Part shown: positions 1-5,369 of the stretch, piece after piece
Numbering within the stretch: the first letter of the stretch is position 1
Layout: each line of letters opens with the position of its first letter
Source of the DNA: Planococcaceae bacterium UBA3370
Lineage (GTDB): Bacteria > Bacillota > Bacilli > Bacillales_A > Planococcaceae
Direction of reading: 5' to 3'
NCBI GenBank assembly: GCA_002360295.1
Contig: DEQI01000388.1
Coordinates: 3,391-12,270, forward strand
Length of the DNA: 8,880 bases
Position numbers and translations under genes: made by a program
Notes under the pieces: model-generated
The model's input: only the letters and a program-made list of their open reading frames with translations
Databases searched by the model: none
What the model was told of the DNA's origin: nothing

Positions 1-516
1 AGTCAACCAGAAGATCAAGGAAAAGAGGAACAAACGGAGCAACCAAATGGTCAACAGCCTTCAACACCTGCTCCACAACAACCATCAACTGATCAAAATT
101 CAAATAATAATAATCAATCTACTACAGTACAATCGGATGTAGATCAAATTGAAGCGGCAGTAGTTGAATTAACGAATAAAGAACGTGCAAAAGTAGGATT
201 AGCACCATTAGAAATGGATTCTCCATTAATGGCGGCAGCTCGTGAAAAATCTCAAGATATGAAGGACAACAACTATTTTTCACATACTAGTCCGACGTTT
301 GGTAGTCCTTTCGATCGTTTAAAAGCTTTAGGTATTTCATATAGTGCTGCAGGTGAAAATATTGCAAAAGGTCAACGTACAGCTGAGGAAGTAGTAGCAG
401 CTTGGATGAATTCACAAGGTCACCGTGAAAATATTTTAAATCCTAACTTCACTCATATCGGTGTTGGATATGTAAAAGACGGTAATATTTGGACACAACA
501 ATTTATTAAAAAATAA
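1..516 (+). CDS. CAP/SCP-domain (YkwD-like) exported protein, 3' part only
   Basis: The reading frame is open from the first base to a TAA at 514-516, giving 171 visible residues; the true start and any signal peptide lie upstream. Visible residues 1-45 are a Gln/Asn/Pro/Ser-rich linker, typical of the low-complexity spacer between an exported N-terminus and a C-terminal domain. Residues about 47-171 form a complete CAP (SCP/PR-1) domain. It opens with a VVELTNKERAKVGLAPL helix and carries the family signatures FSHTSP (His95), AGENIA (Glu119) and SQGHRENIL (His141, Glu143), then an IGVGYV strand and a WTQQF end. His95, Glu119, Glu143 and His141 correspond to the usual CAP cavity residues. The closest named relative I know is Bacillus subtilis YkwD; bacterial members are secreted or spore-associated and their biochemical role is poorly defined. 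The gene is followed by its own terminator, so it is not co-transcribed with murG. Domain call is firm; function is unknown. Confidence 0.9.
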   Translation, partial: SQPEDQGKEEQTEQPNGQQPSTPAPQQPSTDQNSNNNNQSTTVQSDVDQIEAAVVELTNKERAKVGLAPLEMDSPLMAAAREKSQDMKDNNYFSHTSPTFGSPFDRLKALGISYSAAGENIAKGQRTAEEVVAAWMNSQGHRENILNPNFTHIGVGYVKDGNIWTQQFIKK

Positions 517-529
517 TAGGTATTCTCAG

Positions 530-567
530 GCTGTCCGTAAGTGTCGCAACTTACAGGACAGCTTTTT
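530..567 (+). terminator. Intrinsic terminator of the CAP-domain gene
   Basis: The left arm GCTGTCCGTAAG (530-541) pairs with CTTAC-A-GGACAGC (550-562), leaving a single bulged A at 555 and an 8-nt loop. A TTTTT run follows at 563-567. It starts 14 nt after the TAA of the CAP-domain gene and is a textbook Rho-independent terminator. Confidence 0.9.
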
Positions 568-686
568 ATTTACAACTTGTGACCATTTGATCTAGTAAGT
601 TGATACTTCTTCCTTAAAATTCCCATTTGTATGAAATAACAGGTTGCTAGAAAGCTAACCTTATATATAAAATATAAAAAATAGAT

Positions 687-715
687 TTTTATGATGTGAT
701 GATTTATGCTACAAT
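687..715 (+). promoter_or_regulatory. Candidate sigma-A promoter for murG (extended -10)
   Basis: TACAAT at 710-715 is a 5/6 match to TATAAT and is preceded by TG at 707-708, giving the extended -10 form TGCTACAAT. A poor -35 candidate, TTTTAT (687-692), lies 17 bp upstream; weak -35 boxes are common with extended -10 promoters. Transcription would start near 722 and leave a 5' UTR of about 175 nt. The call is by pattern only. A second TACAAT at 837-842 lacks a -35 partner. Confidence 0.35.
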
Positions 716-795
716 TGCGATACAAATAATTTCAGTGATAAAAAGCGTGTCATTTTTACTACTGATGATAGGGGACTTGCTACAACGAAACACCT

Positions 796-885
796 ATGGA
801 TGATTTTGTAAAAGCATTCATCGTGAATCGTAAGCATACAATAGAAAAAGAGATATATCCGATTGAGGATTGTTTTTATAGATAG
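796..885 (+). CDS. Possible 29-codon leader peptide upstream of murG (doubtful)
   Basis: An ATG at 796 opens a frame beginning MDDFVKAF and ending EDCFYR, with its TAG stop at 883-885. The last base of that stop is the first G of the murG GGAG ribosome binding site, an arrangement that would allow translational coupling. Against it, the only purine-rich stretch upstream (AGGGG at 770-774) is 21 nt from the ATG, too far for normal initiation, and I recognise no homologue. An in-frame TAG at 769-771 blocks upstream extension. It could be a leader peptide, a gene remnant or chance. Confidence 0.15.
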   Translation: MDDFVKAFIVNRKHTIEKEIYPIEDCFYR

Positions 886-888
886 GAG
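885..888 (+). promoter_or_regulatory. Ribosome binding site of murG, supports GTG start
   Basis: GGAG within ATAGGAGAA lies 8 nt before GTG at 897. No ATG in frame nearby has a better site, and the encoded MSKSIILTGGG begins the first beta strand and glycine loop as expected for MurG. Confidence 0.8.
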
Positions 889-896
889 AATTTATT

Positions 897-1970
897 GTGA
901 GTAAATCAATAATATTAACAGGTGGAGGGACCGCTGGACATGTATCACTAAATGAGGCGATACTTCCTTCTTTCTTAGAGGAAGGCTATACTGTTCACTA
1001 TATAGGCTCTCATGATGGAATTGAAAAAGAATTAATCGGAAATGCTTTTCCTAAAGTACCGTACCACAGTATTTCAAGTGGAAAATTACGTCGTTACTTC
1101 TCAATGAAAAATTTTACTGACCCATTTCGTGTACTACTTGGAGTAGGTCAGGCATATTCGATCATTCGAAAAGTAAAACCAACTGTACTATTTTCGAAAG
1201 GCGGTTTCGTGTCGGTACCGGTTGTGATGGCAGCGAAATTAGCAAATGTTCCTGTCGTGATACATGAATCAGATGTAACTCCAGGGTTAGCGAATAAATT
1301 AGCATTACCATTCGCATCGCATATTTTTACTGTTTTTAAAGAAACGATGCAACATTTACCGAATGATAAAACGACATGTACCGGATCAATTATCCGTCAG
1401 CAATTATTTGAAGGATCGCGCGAAAAAGGGCTAGCTATATGTAGATTTCCAAGAGGGAAGAAAATTATTTTAGTGATGGGTGGAAGTTTAGGTTCTGTTG
1501 TTATTAACGATGCGCTTCGTAATAATTTACCTGAGCTTTTACAGCGCTATAATATTATTCATTTATGTGGAAAAGGGAATTTAGATCCTAAGTTAGAATC
1601 ATTGCAAGGTTATCGTCAGTTCGAATATGTAACGACAGAATTACCGGATTTATTACATGCTGCTAATTATATCGTTTCACGCGCAGGATCTAATTCAATT
1701 TTTGAATTTTTAGCCTTACAAAAACCAATGCTACTGATTCCACTTTCGGCAGCCAAAAGTCGTGGAGATCAAATATTAAATGCAGAGTTATTTAGAAAAC
1801 AGCGATTTGCTCAAGTGTTAGAGGAAGAAGCTTTAACGAATCATTCGTTTATGAAAGCAATCGAACAGCTAGTTGAGCAAGAAGATGCAATGATTGATGC
1901 GATGATTGAAGCGGAAAGACCAAAGACACCTGCAGAAATGGTGAAATTAATCACTCAATATGAAAAATAA
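897..1970 (+). CDS. murG: MurG-type UDP-GlcNAc:lipid I N-acetylglucosaminyltransferase
   Basis: This 357-residue GT28/GT-B protein should transfer GlcNAc from UDP-GlcNAc to lipid I to make lipid II at the inner face of the membrane, the last cytoplasmic step of peptidoglycan synthesis. Length fits the family. The N-terminal acceptor domain has the glycine loop GGTAGHV (residues 10-16), FSKGGFVSVP (99-108) and IHESD (122-126). The C-terminal donor domain has MGGSLGS (194-200), SRAGSN (261-266) and SRGDQ (288-292). These variants (GGTAGHV rather than GGTGGH, HESD rather than HEQN, SRGDQ in the donor site) match the MurG I remember from Staphylococcus aureus and the second MurG of Bacillus cereus-type genomes better than the division-cluster MurG. 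The start is GTG at 897, with GGAG at 885-888 spaced 8 nt away. No cell-wall gene flanks it, so the genome may hold another murG in its dcw cluster. Family assignment is firm; whether it is the sole or an auxiliary copy is unknown. Confidence 0.93.
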   Translation: MSKSIILTGGGTAGHVSLNEAILPSFLEEGYTVHYIGSHDGIEKELIGNAFPKVPYHSISSGKLRRYFSMKNFTDPFRVLLGVGQAYSIIRKVKPTVLFSKGGFVSVPVVMAAKLANVPVVIHESDVTPGLANKLALPFASHIFTVFKETMQHLPNDKTTCTGSIIRQQLFEGSREKGLAICRFPRGKKIILVMGGSLGSVVINDALRNNLPELLQRYNIIHLCGKGNLDPKLESLQGYRQFEYVTTELPDLLHAANYIVSRAGSNSIFEFLALQKPMLLIPLSAAKSRGDQILNAELFRKQRFAQVLEEEALTNHSFMKAIEQLVEQEDAMIDAMIEAERPKTPAEMVKLITQYEK

Positions 1971-2016
1971 AAATAACGTGAAAACACATTAAGGTTGTGT
2001 TTTCACGTTATTTTTT
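1971..2016. terminator. Bidirectional intrinsic terminator between murG and the GNAT gene
   Basis: A perfect 18-bp inverted repeat pairs 1971-1988 with 1996-2013 around a 7-nt loop (TTAAGGT). The core arm is ATAACGTGAAAACACA. On the plus strand a T-run covers 2011-2016; on the minus strand the A-rich flank 1964-1974 becomes a T-rich tract. It therefore serves murG from the left, directly after its TAA, and the convergent acetyltransferase from the right. The TTA at 2015-2017 that encodes the acetyltransferase stop overlaps the plus-strand T-run. Confidence 0.93.
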
Positions 2017-2563
2017 ACATGGCCTGATGTTCTTCATTAGAATCCATGTTTGCCGTTACTAAGTAGAATAAATCTTTCGGGATTTTAAATAAATCAAATT
2101 TCACTTCACCGCTGTTGATTTCCTCATAAAGTGCGGGGTGTGACTCTTTTGCACAAACGACATAAGGAAGTTTTAAGGCAGCAGCCTTAGATCGTGCATT
2201 TTGCTTCCGAATACGTAAAAAAACAGTATGAAAGTTATGCTCAAAAAACAATTCTTGCAAGAATAATAGTTTGGCCTTTTGATTATAACCTTTTCCGTGA
2301 AATGGTTGACCAATCCACGTACCTAAGAAGCCTGCACCATCTTGTATATCGAAAATACTAATAGTTCCGATTGGTTGACCCCAATCATCTATTATAGTTC
2401 TAGAAATAGCTTTCCCTGCTTGTTCTTCTTCGATTAATTGTTTTGTCATAAATAAGTATTCTTCAGCAGAATGGGCTTTTTGACGAACGTAAGGAAAAAC
2501 AGAAGGGTGACATAACAACTCATAGAGTGCAGCTGTTTCATTTAAATCTCGGTGTTTTAGCAT
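2015..2563 (-). CDS. GNAT-family N-acetyltransferase (RimJ/RimL-like)
   Basis: The protein has 182 residues from the ATG at 2563. It resembles GNAT acetyltransferases of the RimJ/RimL (Acetyltransf_3) type, which move an acetyl group from acetyl-CoA to an amine; the acceptor here cannot be told from sequence. Visible signs are a central strand IGTISIFDI (65-73), a second strand GFLGTWIG (78-85), the acetyl-CoA pyrophosphate loop PFHGKGYNQKA (87-97), equivalent to the YWGKGYATEA motif of RimJ-type enzymes, and a late strand-helix TVFLRIRKQNARSKAAALKL (113-132), the usual Asn-Ala-Arg-Ser region. The C-terminal 35 or so residues go beyond the minimal domain. A longer in-frame ATG at 2608 would add 15 residues (MFFNFSIL...), but the strong AAGGAGG sits between the two starts and supports 2563. 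The gene converges on murG and diverges from the response regulator; I recall a similar acetyltransferase at this position in S. aureus. Confidence 0.85.
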   Translation of the reverse strand: MLKHRDLNETAALYELLCHPSVFPYVRQKAHSAEEYLFMTKQLIEEEQAGKAISRTIIDDWGQPIGTISIFDIQDGAGFLGTWIGQPFHGKGYNQKAKLLFLQELFFEHNFHTVFLRIRKQNARSKAAALKLPYVVCAKESHPALYEEINSGEVKFDLFKIPKDLFYLVTANMDSNEEHQAM

Positions 2564-2571
2564 ACGAAACG

Positions 2572-2578
2572 CCTCCTT
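2572..2578 (-). promoter_or_regulatory. Ribosome binding site fixing the acetyltransferase start
   Basis: On the minus strand AAGGAGG lies 8 nt before the ATG at 2563. It falls inside the 15-codon extension that would start at 2608, so the longer form is unlikely to be the real protein. Confidence 0.88.
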
Positions 2579-2619
2579 ATAGGAAAGAATAGAGAAATTA
2601 AAAAACACAAGGCGTGCAT

Positions 2620-2631
2620 TTCGAATTCGAA
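2620..2631. repeat. Perfect 12-bp palindrome TTCGAATTCGAA
   Basis: TTCGAATTCGAA is self-complementary over its full length and consists of two TTCGAA units. It overlaps the candidate -10 of the acetyltransferase promoter, the position expected for a repressor operator. No protein is known to bind it from this sequence alone. Confidence 0.5.
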
Positions 2632-2653
2632 TCCAGCTTCATTAAGTCGTCAA
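2625..2653 (-). promoter_or_regulatory. Candidate sigma-A promoter for the acetyltransferase
   Basis: Reading the minus strand, TTGACG (plus 2648-2653, 5/6 match) is followed after exactly 17 bp by TCGAAT (plus 2625-2630, 4/6 match to TATAAT). The start site would be about 50-55 nt upstream of the ATG. The -10 lies inside the 12-bp palindrome at 2620-2631. A second, weaker option on the same strand is TATGAT (plus 2729-2734) with TTGCGT 18 bp upstream. Confidence 0.45.
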
Positions 2654-2826
2654 ACTAAGTAGTAAGATTACATAGTAGTCCGCTCATTTACGTCTGAAAT
2701 AACAATATCGAAATAGTTTTGTGAAAGTATCATATACCAAAAAGTATATTTTACGCAACATTTTCGCTCGAAAAAAACAATTTTAGCTATTAAAATTCAA
2801 TTGATTCAGAAGAATCTAATAATTAC

Positions 2827-2854
2827 GTGAGATGTTTGTTCATTGCCGTATAAT
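2827..2854 (+). promoter_or_regulatory. Possible distal promoter in the divergent region
   Basis: A perfect TATAAT (2849-2854) has GTGAGA (2827-2832, 4/6 match to TTGACA) 16 bp upstream. It could give a transcript covering 2861 onward, either a short RNA ending near the weak A/T hairpin at 2923-2937 or a long-leader message for the response regulator. Chance TATAAT is quite likely in DNA this A/T-rich. Confidence 0.3.
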
Positions 2855-3004
2855 AGAAAAACAGCAAATATGGAAGAATACATAGTAGAAACAGAAGATA
2901 AGACATTGTATGATGAATAATAAAGAAATATTTTCTTGTTAATTGTATCATTCTTTATCATTATGACAAAACATTATATTCTGATTGCTCCATATTAGTG
3001 TCTA

Positions 3005-3037
3005 ATTGTACAATATTTTATTGTGACATTTTATAAT
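3005..3037 (+). promoter_or_regulatory. Candidate promoter and operator of the two-component operon
   Basis: A perfect TATAAT at 3032-3037 would start transcription near 3044, 41 nt before the ATG at 3085. The -35 side is poor: TTGTAC (3006-3011) is 20 bp away and TACAAT (3009-3014) is 17 bp away but a weak match. That segment is occupied instead by the 10-bp palindrome ATTGTACAAT (3005-3014), with a related ATTGTGACAT at 3020-3029. A poor -35 overlapped by a palindrome fits an activator-dependent or autoregulated promoter, but this is inference. Confidence 0.45.
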
Positions 3038-3075
3038 CAATATTACATAAACATATGACTGCATATTTCGTGACG

Positions 3076-3081
3076 GGTGAT
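3076..3081 (+). promoter_or_regulatory. Ribosome binding site that decides the response-regulator start
   Basis: GGTGAT inside ACGGGTGATGAAATG pairs with the distal part of the anti-Shine-Dalgarno (full complement AAAGGAGGTGATC); its short 3-nt spacing to ATG 3085 is appropriate for that part. The alternative ATG at 3055 has only ATTACATAAAC in front of it. Confidence 0.65.
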
Positions 3082-3084
3082 GAA

Positions 3085-3756
3085 ATGAATAAAAAAATAT
3101 TATTAGTTGAAGATGAAAAAAATATTTCAAGATTTATTGAACTTGAGTTAAAACATGAACAGTTTTCTGTAACCTGTGTATTTGATGGGAGAGAAGGACT
3201 GAAAAAAGCATTAGAAGAGCCATATGATTGTATTTTGCTTGATGTTATGCTCCCGAATTTAAATGGAATTGAAGTATGTAGAAGAGTGCGCCAACAATTA
3301 GATGTACCGATCATTTTATTAACTGCCAGAGATGCTGTAATGGATAGAGTGGCGGGGTTGGATGCTGGTGCAGATGATTATATAGTGAAGCCATTTGCCA
3401 TAGAGGAACTACTAGCACGCATTCGTTCTGTTTTACGAAGAGCGAAAACATCTAATAAAACAAATAAATTAGTATTTCGTCAATTAGAAATAGATTTAGA
3501 TGCATATGAAGTATTATTTGAAAATAATAAATTAGATCTAACAAAAACAGAATTTGATTTGCTAAAATTACTTGTAGAACAACAAAATAAAGTCTGTACA
3601 CGGGAATCTATTTTGGAAACGGTGTGGGGGTTTGACACCGAAGTAGAAACCAATGTAGTCGATGTTTATATTCGTCATCTGCGTACTAAATTGCAAACGA
3701 CTGAAGCACCCTATATTGAAACAGTTCGGGGAGTTGGATATGTGATGCGAACATGA
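3085..3756 (+). CDS. arlR: OmpR-family response regulator, ArlR-like
   Basis: The protein has 223 residues. An N-terminal receiver domain (about 3-118) carries the acidic pocket Glu9-Asp10-Glu11, the phospho-acceptor Asp53 in ILLDVMLP, Thr80 and Lys102 in YIVKPF. A C-terminal winged-helix DNA-binding domain (about 127-222) has LTKTEFDLLKLL, the recognition helix region TNVVDVYIRHLRTKL (189-203) and the closing ETVRGVGYVMR. The sequence closely resembles S. aureus ArlR as I remember it, especially the SEVETNVVDVYIR-type segment. The start at 3085 is chosen over an ATG 10 codons upstream (3055), because GGTGAT (3076-3081) matches the 3' part of the Bacillales Shine-Dalgarno sequence and because MNKKILLVEDE is the usual receiver N-terminus. 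Its TGA overlaps the kinase ATG (ATGA), so the two genes form one operon with likely translational coupling. The OmpR family call is certain; the ArlR subfamily name rests on similarity and synteny. Confidence 0.92.
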   Translation: MNKKILLVEDEKNISRFIELELKHEQFSVTCVFDGREGLKKALEEPYDCILLDVMLPNLNGIEVCRRVRQQLDVPIILLTARDAVMDRVAGLDAGADDYIVKPFAIEELLARIRSVLRRAKTSNKTNKLVFRQLEIDLDAYEVLFENNKLDLTKTEFDLLKLLVEQQNKVCTRESILETVWGFDTEVETNVVDVYIRHLRTKLQTTEAPYIETVRGVGYVMRT

Positions 3757-5153
3757 AAGAGCGAAGATTTTATAGTAAGTTATCATTAAAAGAAAAATGG
3801 ATGCTGTCATCTGGCATTACTATTTTTATTAGCTATGCAGCGATATGTATTATTTTGTATATCGCTTTACATACATGGTTAATTAATGATGAAGAAAAAA
3901 ATGCATTGCGTACTGCTGATGATATAAGTGCTTTTTTTAATACACAAGGAGTTTCTGTAACCATTCAGCAACTGCAGCATAATACGGGATTAATGAAGGC
4001 CATTGTGAATCAAGAGCAAACCGTGCGCATTCTAAATTTAGATGGTGTGGAGCTAATTCGTATTAATGATGCTTCGCCAGCCGCTAATACCAATGTGACA
4101 TATAACGAGCTTTTAGCTACAAAAGTCACGAAGCAAAAAGTGGAGAATACGGAAGCCTATATAGTAGAACGAATCGTTCAAATAGGACCCATTCAAGGGT
4201 ATATGCAACTTATACATCCGCTGACAAATTTCCAAAAAATGATGAATTATATACTGACTACGATGCTTATTATGGGCCTAGGTGCATTACTGCTTTCCGC
4301 TTCCATTAGTTATCTTTTAGCTAATCATTTAATACGTCCTTTACAGCAGTTGCGAAATTCGATGCGTGCAGTTCGCGATAATGGCTTTGAAAAGCGTGTA
4401 CAATTTACGTATCAAGCGAATGATGAAATTGGAGATGTACTGACGATGTATAATGAGATGCTCGAAAAACTAGAAATAGCCTTTAATCAACAGCAACAAT
4501 TCGTAGCCGACGCTTCTCATGAATTACGTACACCTATCCAAGCAGTAGAAGGGCATTTATCCTTACTGGCTCGCTGGGGGAAAGATGATCCAGAAATATT
4601 GGCTGAATCTATTGATACATCGTTAACAGAAGTTAAACGTATGAAAAAAATGATTGAGGAGCTTTTACAGCTTGCGCGTCTTGAACAAGTAACGAATGCA
4701 GAAGCGAATTTGGAGCAAGTGCTTGAGCAAGTTATAAAAGAGTTAGACATTGTATTCCCTCATGCGGATATAACAATCAAAAAAATGGTACAACAAAGCA
4801 TTGTTAGTGTATCACAGGAGGCACTTGCACAAATAATAAGGAATATAATAGAAAACGGCATTCGTTATAATGTGCGTCAACCTGATATTTCAATTGTAAC
4901 AACTGAAAGTGACAACTATATGTATGTAGAAATAACTGATAATGGCATTGGTATAGCTGAAGAGCATTTACCTTTCATTTTTGATCGCTTTTATCGGGTA
5001 GATGAATCCCGCCAACAAAATGGAGGGGGAACAGGACTTGGATTAAGTATTTCAAAAATGTTGGCAGACAAATATAAGATAAACATTCAGGTAAGTAGTG
5101 TGGAAGAAAAAGGAACTACATTTTTGTTAACAATACCCAAGAAAATTCCTTAA
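3753..5153 (+). CDS. arlS: Sensor histidine kinase, ArlS-like
   Basis: This 466-residue membrane kinase is the partner of the preceding response regulator. Layout: short basic cytoplasmic N-terminus; transmembrane segment about 18-42 (SGITIFISYAAICIILYIAL core); an extracytoplasmic sensor region of about 120 residues (44-162) with no motif I recognise; second transmembrane segment about 165-189; HAMP linker about 190-243 (RPLQQL, NDEIGDV); HisKA dimerisation helix with the phospho-acceptor His256 in ASHELRTP; and an ATP-binding HATPase_c domain with N-box NIIENGIRYN (364-373), G1 box DNGIGI (396-401), F box FIFDRFYR (408-415) and G2 box GGGTGLGLS (424-432). All catalytic boxes are intact, so it should be an active kinase. 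S. aureus ArlS is about 450 residues with the same layout. The ATG overlaps the regulator's stop by 4 nt. No clear terminator follows, so read-through toward odhA is possible. The signal sensed cannot be read from the sequence. Confidence 0.92.
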   Translation: MKERRFYSKLSLKEKWMLSSGITIFISYAAICIILYIALHTWLINDEEKNALRTADDISAFFNTQGVSVTIQQLQHNTGLMKAIVNQEQTVRILNLDGVELIRINDASPAANTNVTYNELLATKVTKQKVENTEAYIVERIVQIGPIQGYMQLIHPLTNFQKMMNYILTTMLIMGLGALLLSASISYLLANHLIRPLQQLRNSMRAVRDNGFEKRVQFTYQANDEIGDVLTMYNEMLEKLEIAFNQQQQFVADASHELRTPIQAVEGHLSLLARWGKDDPEILAESIDTSLTEVKRMKKMIEELLQLARLEQVTNAEANLEQVLEQVIKELDIVFPHADITIKKMVQQSIVSVSQEALAQIIRNIIENGIRYNVRQPDISIVTTESDNYMYVEITDNGIGIAEEHLPFIFDRFYRVDESRQQNGGGTGLGLSISKMLADKYKINIQVSSVEEKGTTFLLTIPKKIP

Positions 5154-5369
5154 ATTATAACGATTTGTTAGTGTTTTTCTACAGTTCTCTAAAAAATTTG
5201 CTTATTTTTCTAAAAAGAGTTGTATTTTTTGTGAAGAGTAGTAAGATTGAGATGGAAAAAACGTTCTTCAATGTAAAACAAGAGTCTTGGTCTTTGGAGA
5301 ATGGTCAAACATTAGATAAGTTTTCATTTTATGGAACAGCCATTAGGCAAAATTTGGAGGTTATTTTTC
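5154..5369 (+). promoter_or_regulatory. A/T-rich leader between arlS and odhA
   Basis: This 216-nt gap must hold the odhA promoter if odhA is transcribed on its own. The best candidate I find is weak: TTGTAT (5220-5225), 16 bp, TAAGAT (5242-5247). Two imperfect tandem copies of a T/A-rich unit (5185-5208, starting TTCTCTAAAAA, and 5206-5230, starting TTTTCTAAAAA) lie 21 nt apart just upstream. I see no G/C-rich terminator for arlS and no convincing CcpA cre site. An overlapping open frame through here (ending at 5425) lacks a ribosome site and looks spurious. Confidence 0.35.
5356..5360 (+). promoter_or_regulatory. Ribosome binding site fixing the odhA start
   Basis: GGAGG in TTTGGAGGTTATTTTTC is 9 nt from ATG 5370. 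A start 13 codons upstream (5331) has no such site and would place this one inside the coding region. Confidence 0.85.

Larger units (their letters stand above)
517..896. other. Intergenic region between CAP gene and murG
   Basis: This 380-bp gap holds the CAP-gene terminator (530-567), a small imperfect hairpin (641-661: AGGTT-GCT, AGAA loop, AGC-T-AACCT with one bulged T and no T-run), a candidate promoter (687-715), and a leader of about 175 nt before murG. The leader contains a 29-codon open frame (796-885) and two short inverted repeats that cannot form together (799-822 and 816-828). I see no convincing gene, known riboswitch or mobile-element end here. Confidence 0.5.
2564..3084. other. 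Divergent regulatory region between acetyltransferase and response regulator
   Basis: About 520 bp, very A/T-rich, with no convincing gene. Contents in order: the acetyltransferase ribosome site and candidate promoter with a 12-bp palindrome (2620-2631); an ATATAC/GTATAT inverted repeat (2732-2749); an AATTTTA/TAAAATT inverted repeat with 5-nt loop (2779-2797); a GATTC/GAATC repeat with AGAA loop (2803-2816); a TATAAT box (2849-2854) followed by a 16-codon open frame (2870-2920) lacking a ribosome site; an A/T hairpin AAGAAA-TAT-TTTCTT (2923-2937); a 10-bp palindrome ATTGTACAAT (3005-3014); and a TATAAT (3032-3037) placed to serve the response regulator. Confidence 0.5.

Noticed and set aside
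641..661. The AGGTTGCT / AGC-T-AACCT hairpin as a second terminator.
   Set aside because: It lacks a T-run on either strand and contains a bulge; a strong terminator already lies at 530-567.
699..803. A 34-codon hydrophobic open frame (ATG 699) in the murG leader.
   Set aside because: It has no ribosome binding site, overlaps the candidate promoter -10, and is not recognisable as any small-protein family.
2564..2608. A 15-codon N-terminal extension of the acetyltransferase.
   Set aside because: The strong AAGGAGG (2572-2578) falls inside it and serves the ATG at 2563; the extra residues are not part of a GNAT fold.
3018..3314. Minus-strand open frame opposite the response regulator start.
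   Set aside because: It is antisense to a clearly coding receiver domain, Ser/Phe-rich as expected of an A/T-rich shadow frame, and has no recognisable domain.
3568..3810. Minus-strand open frame across the arlR-arlS junction.
   Set aside because: It lies opposite two confidently assigned genes and shows no family resemblance.
4517..4750. Minus-strand open frame opposite the kinase HisKA region.
   Set aside because: It is a Ser/Thr-rich shadow of the conserved helix-coding strand, with no independent support.
5154..5369. A CcpA catabolite-response (cre) site before odhA, expected from known catabolite control of TCA genes.
   Set aside because: No segment matches the TGNNANCGNTNNCA pattern well enough to report.
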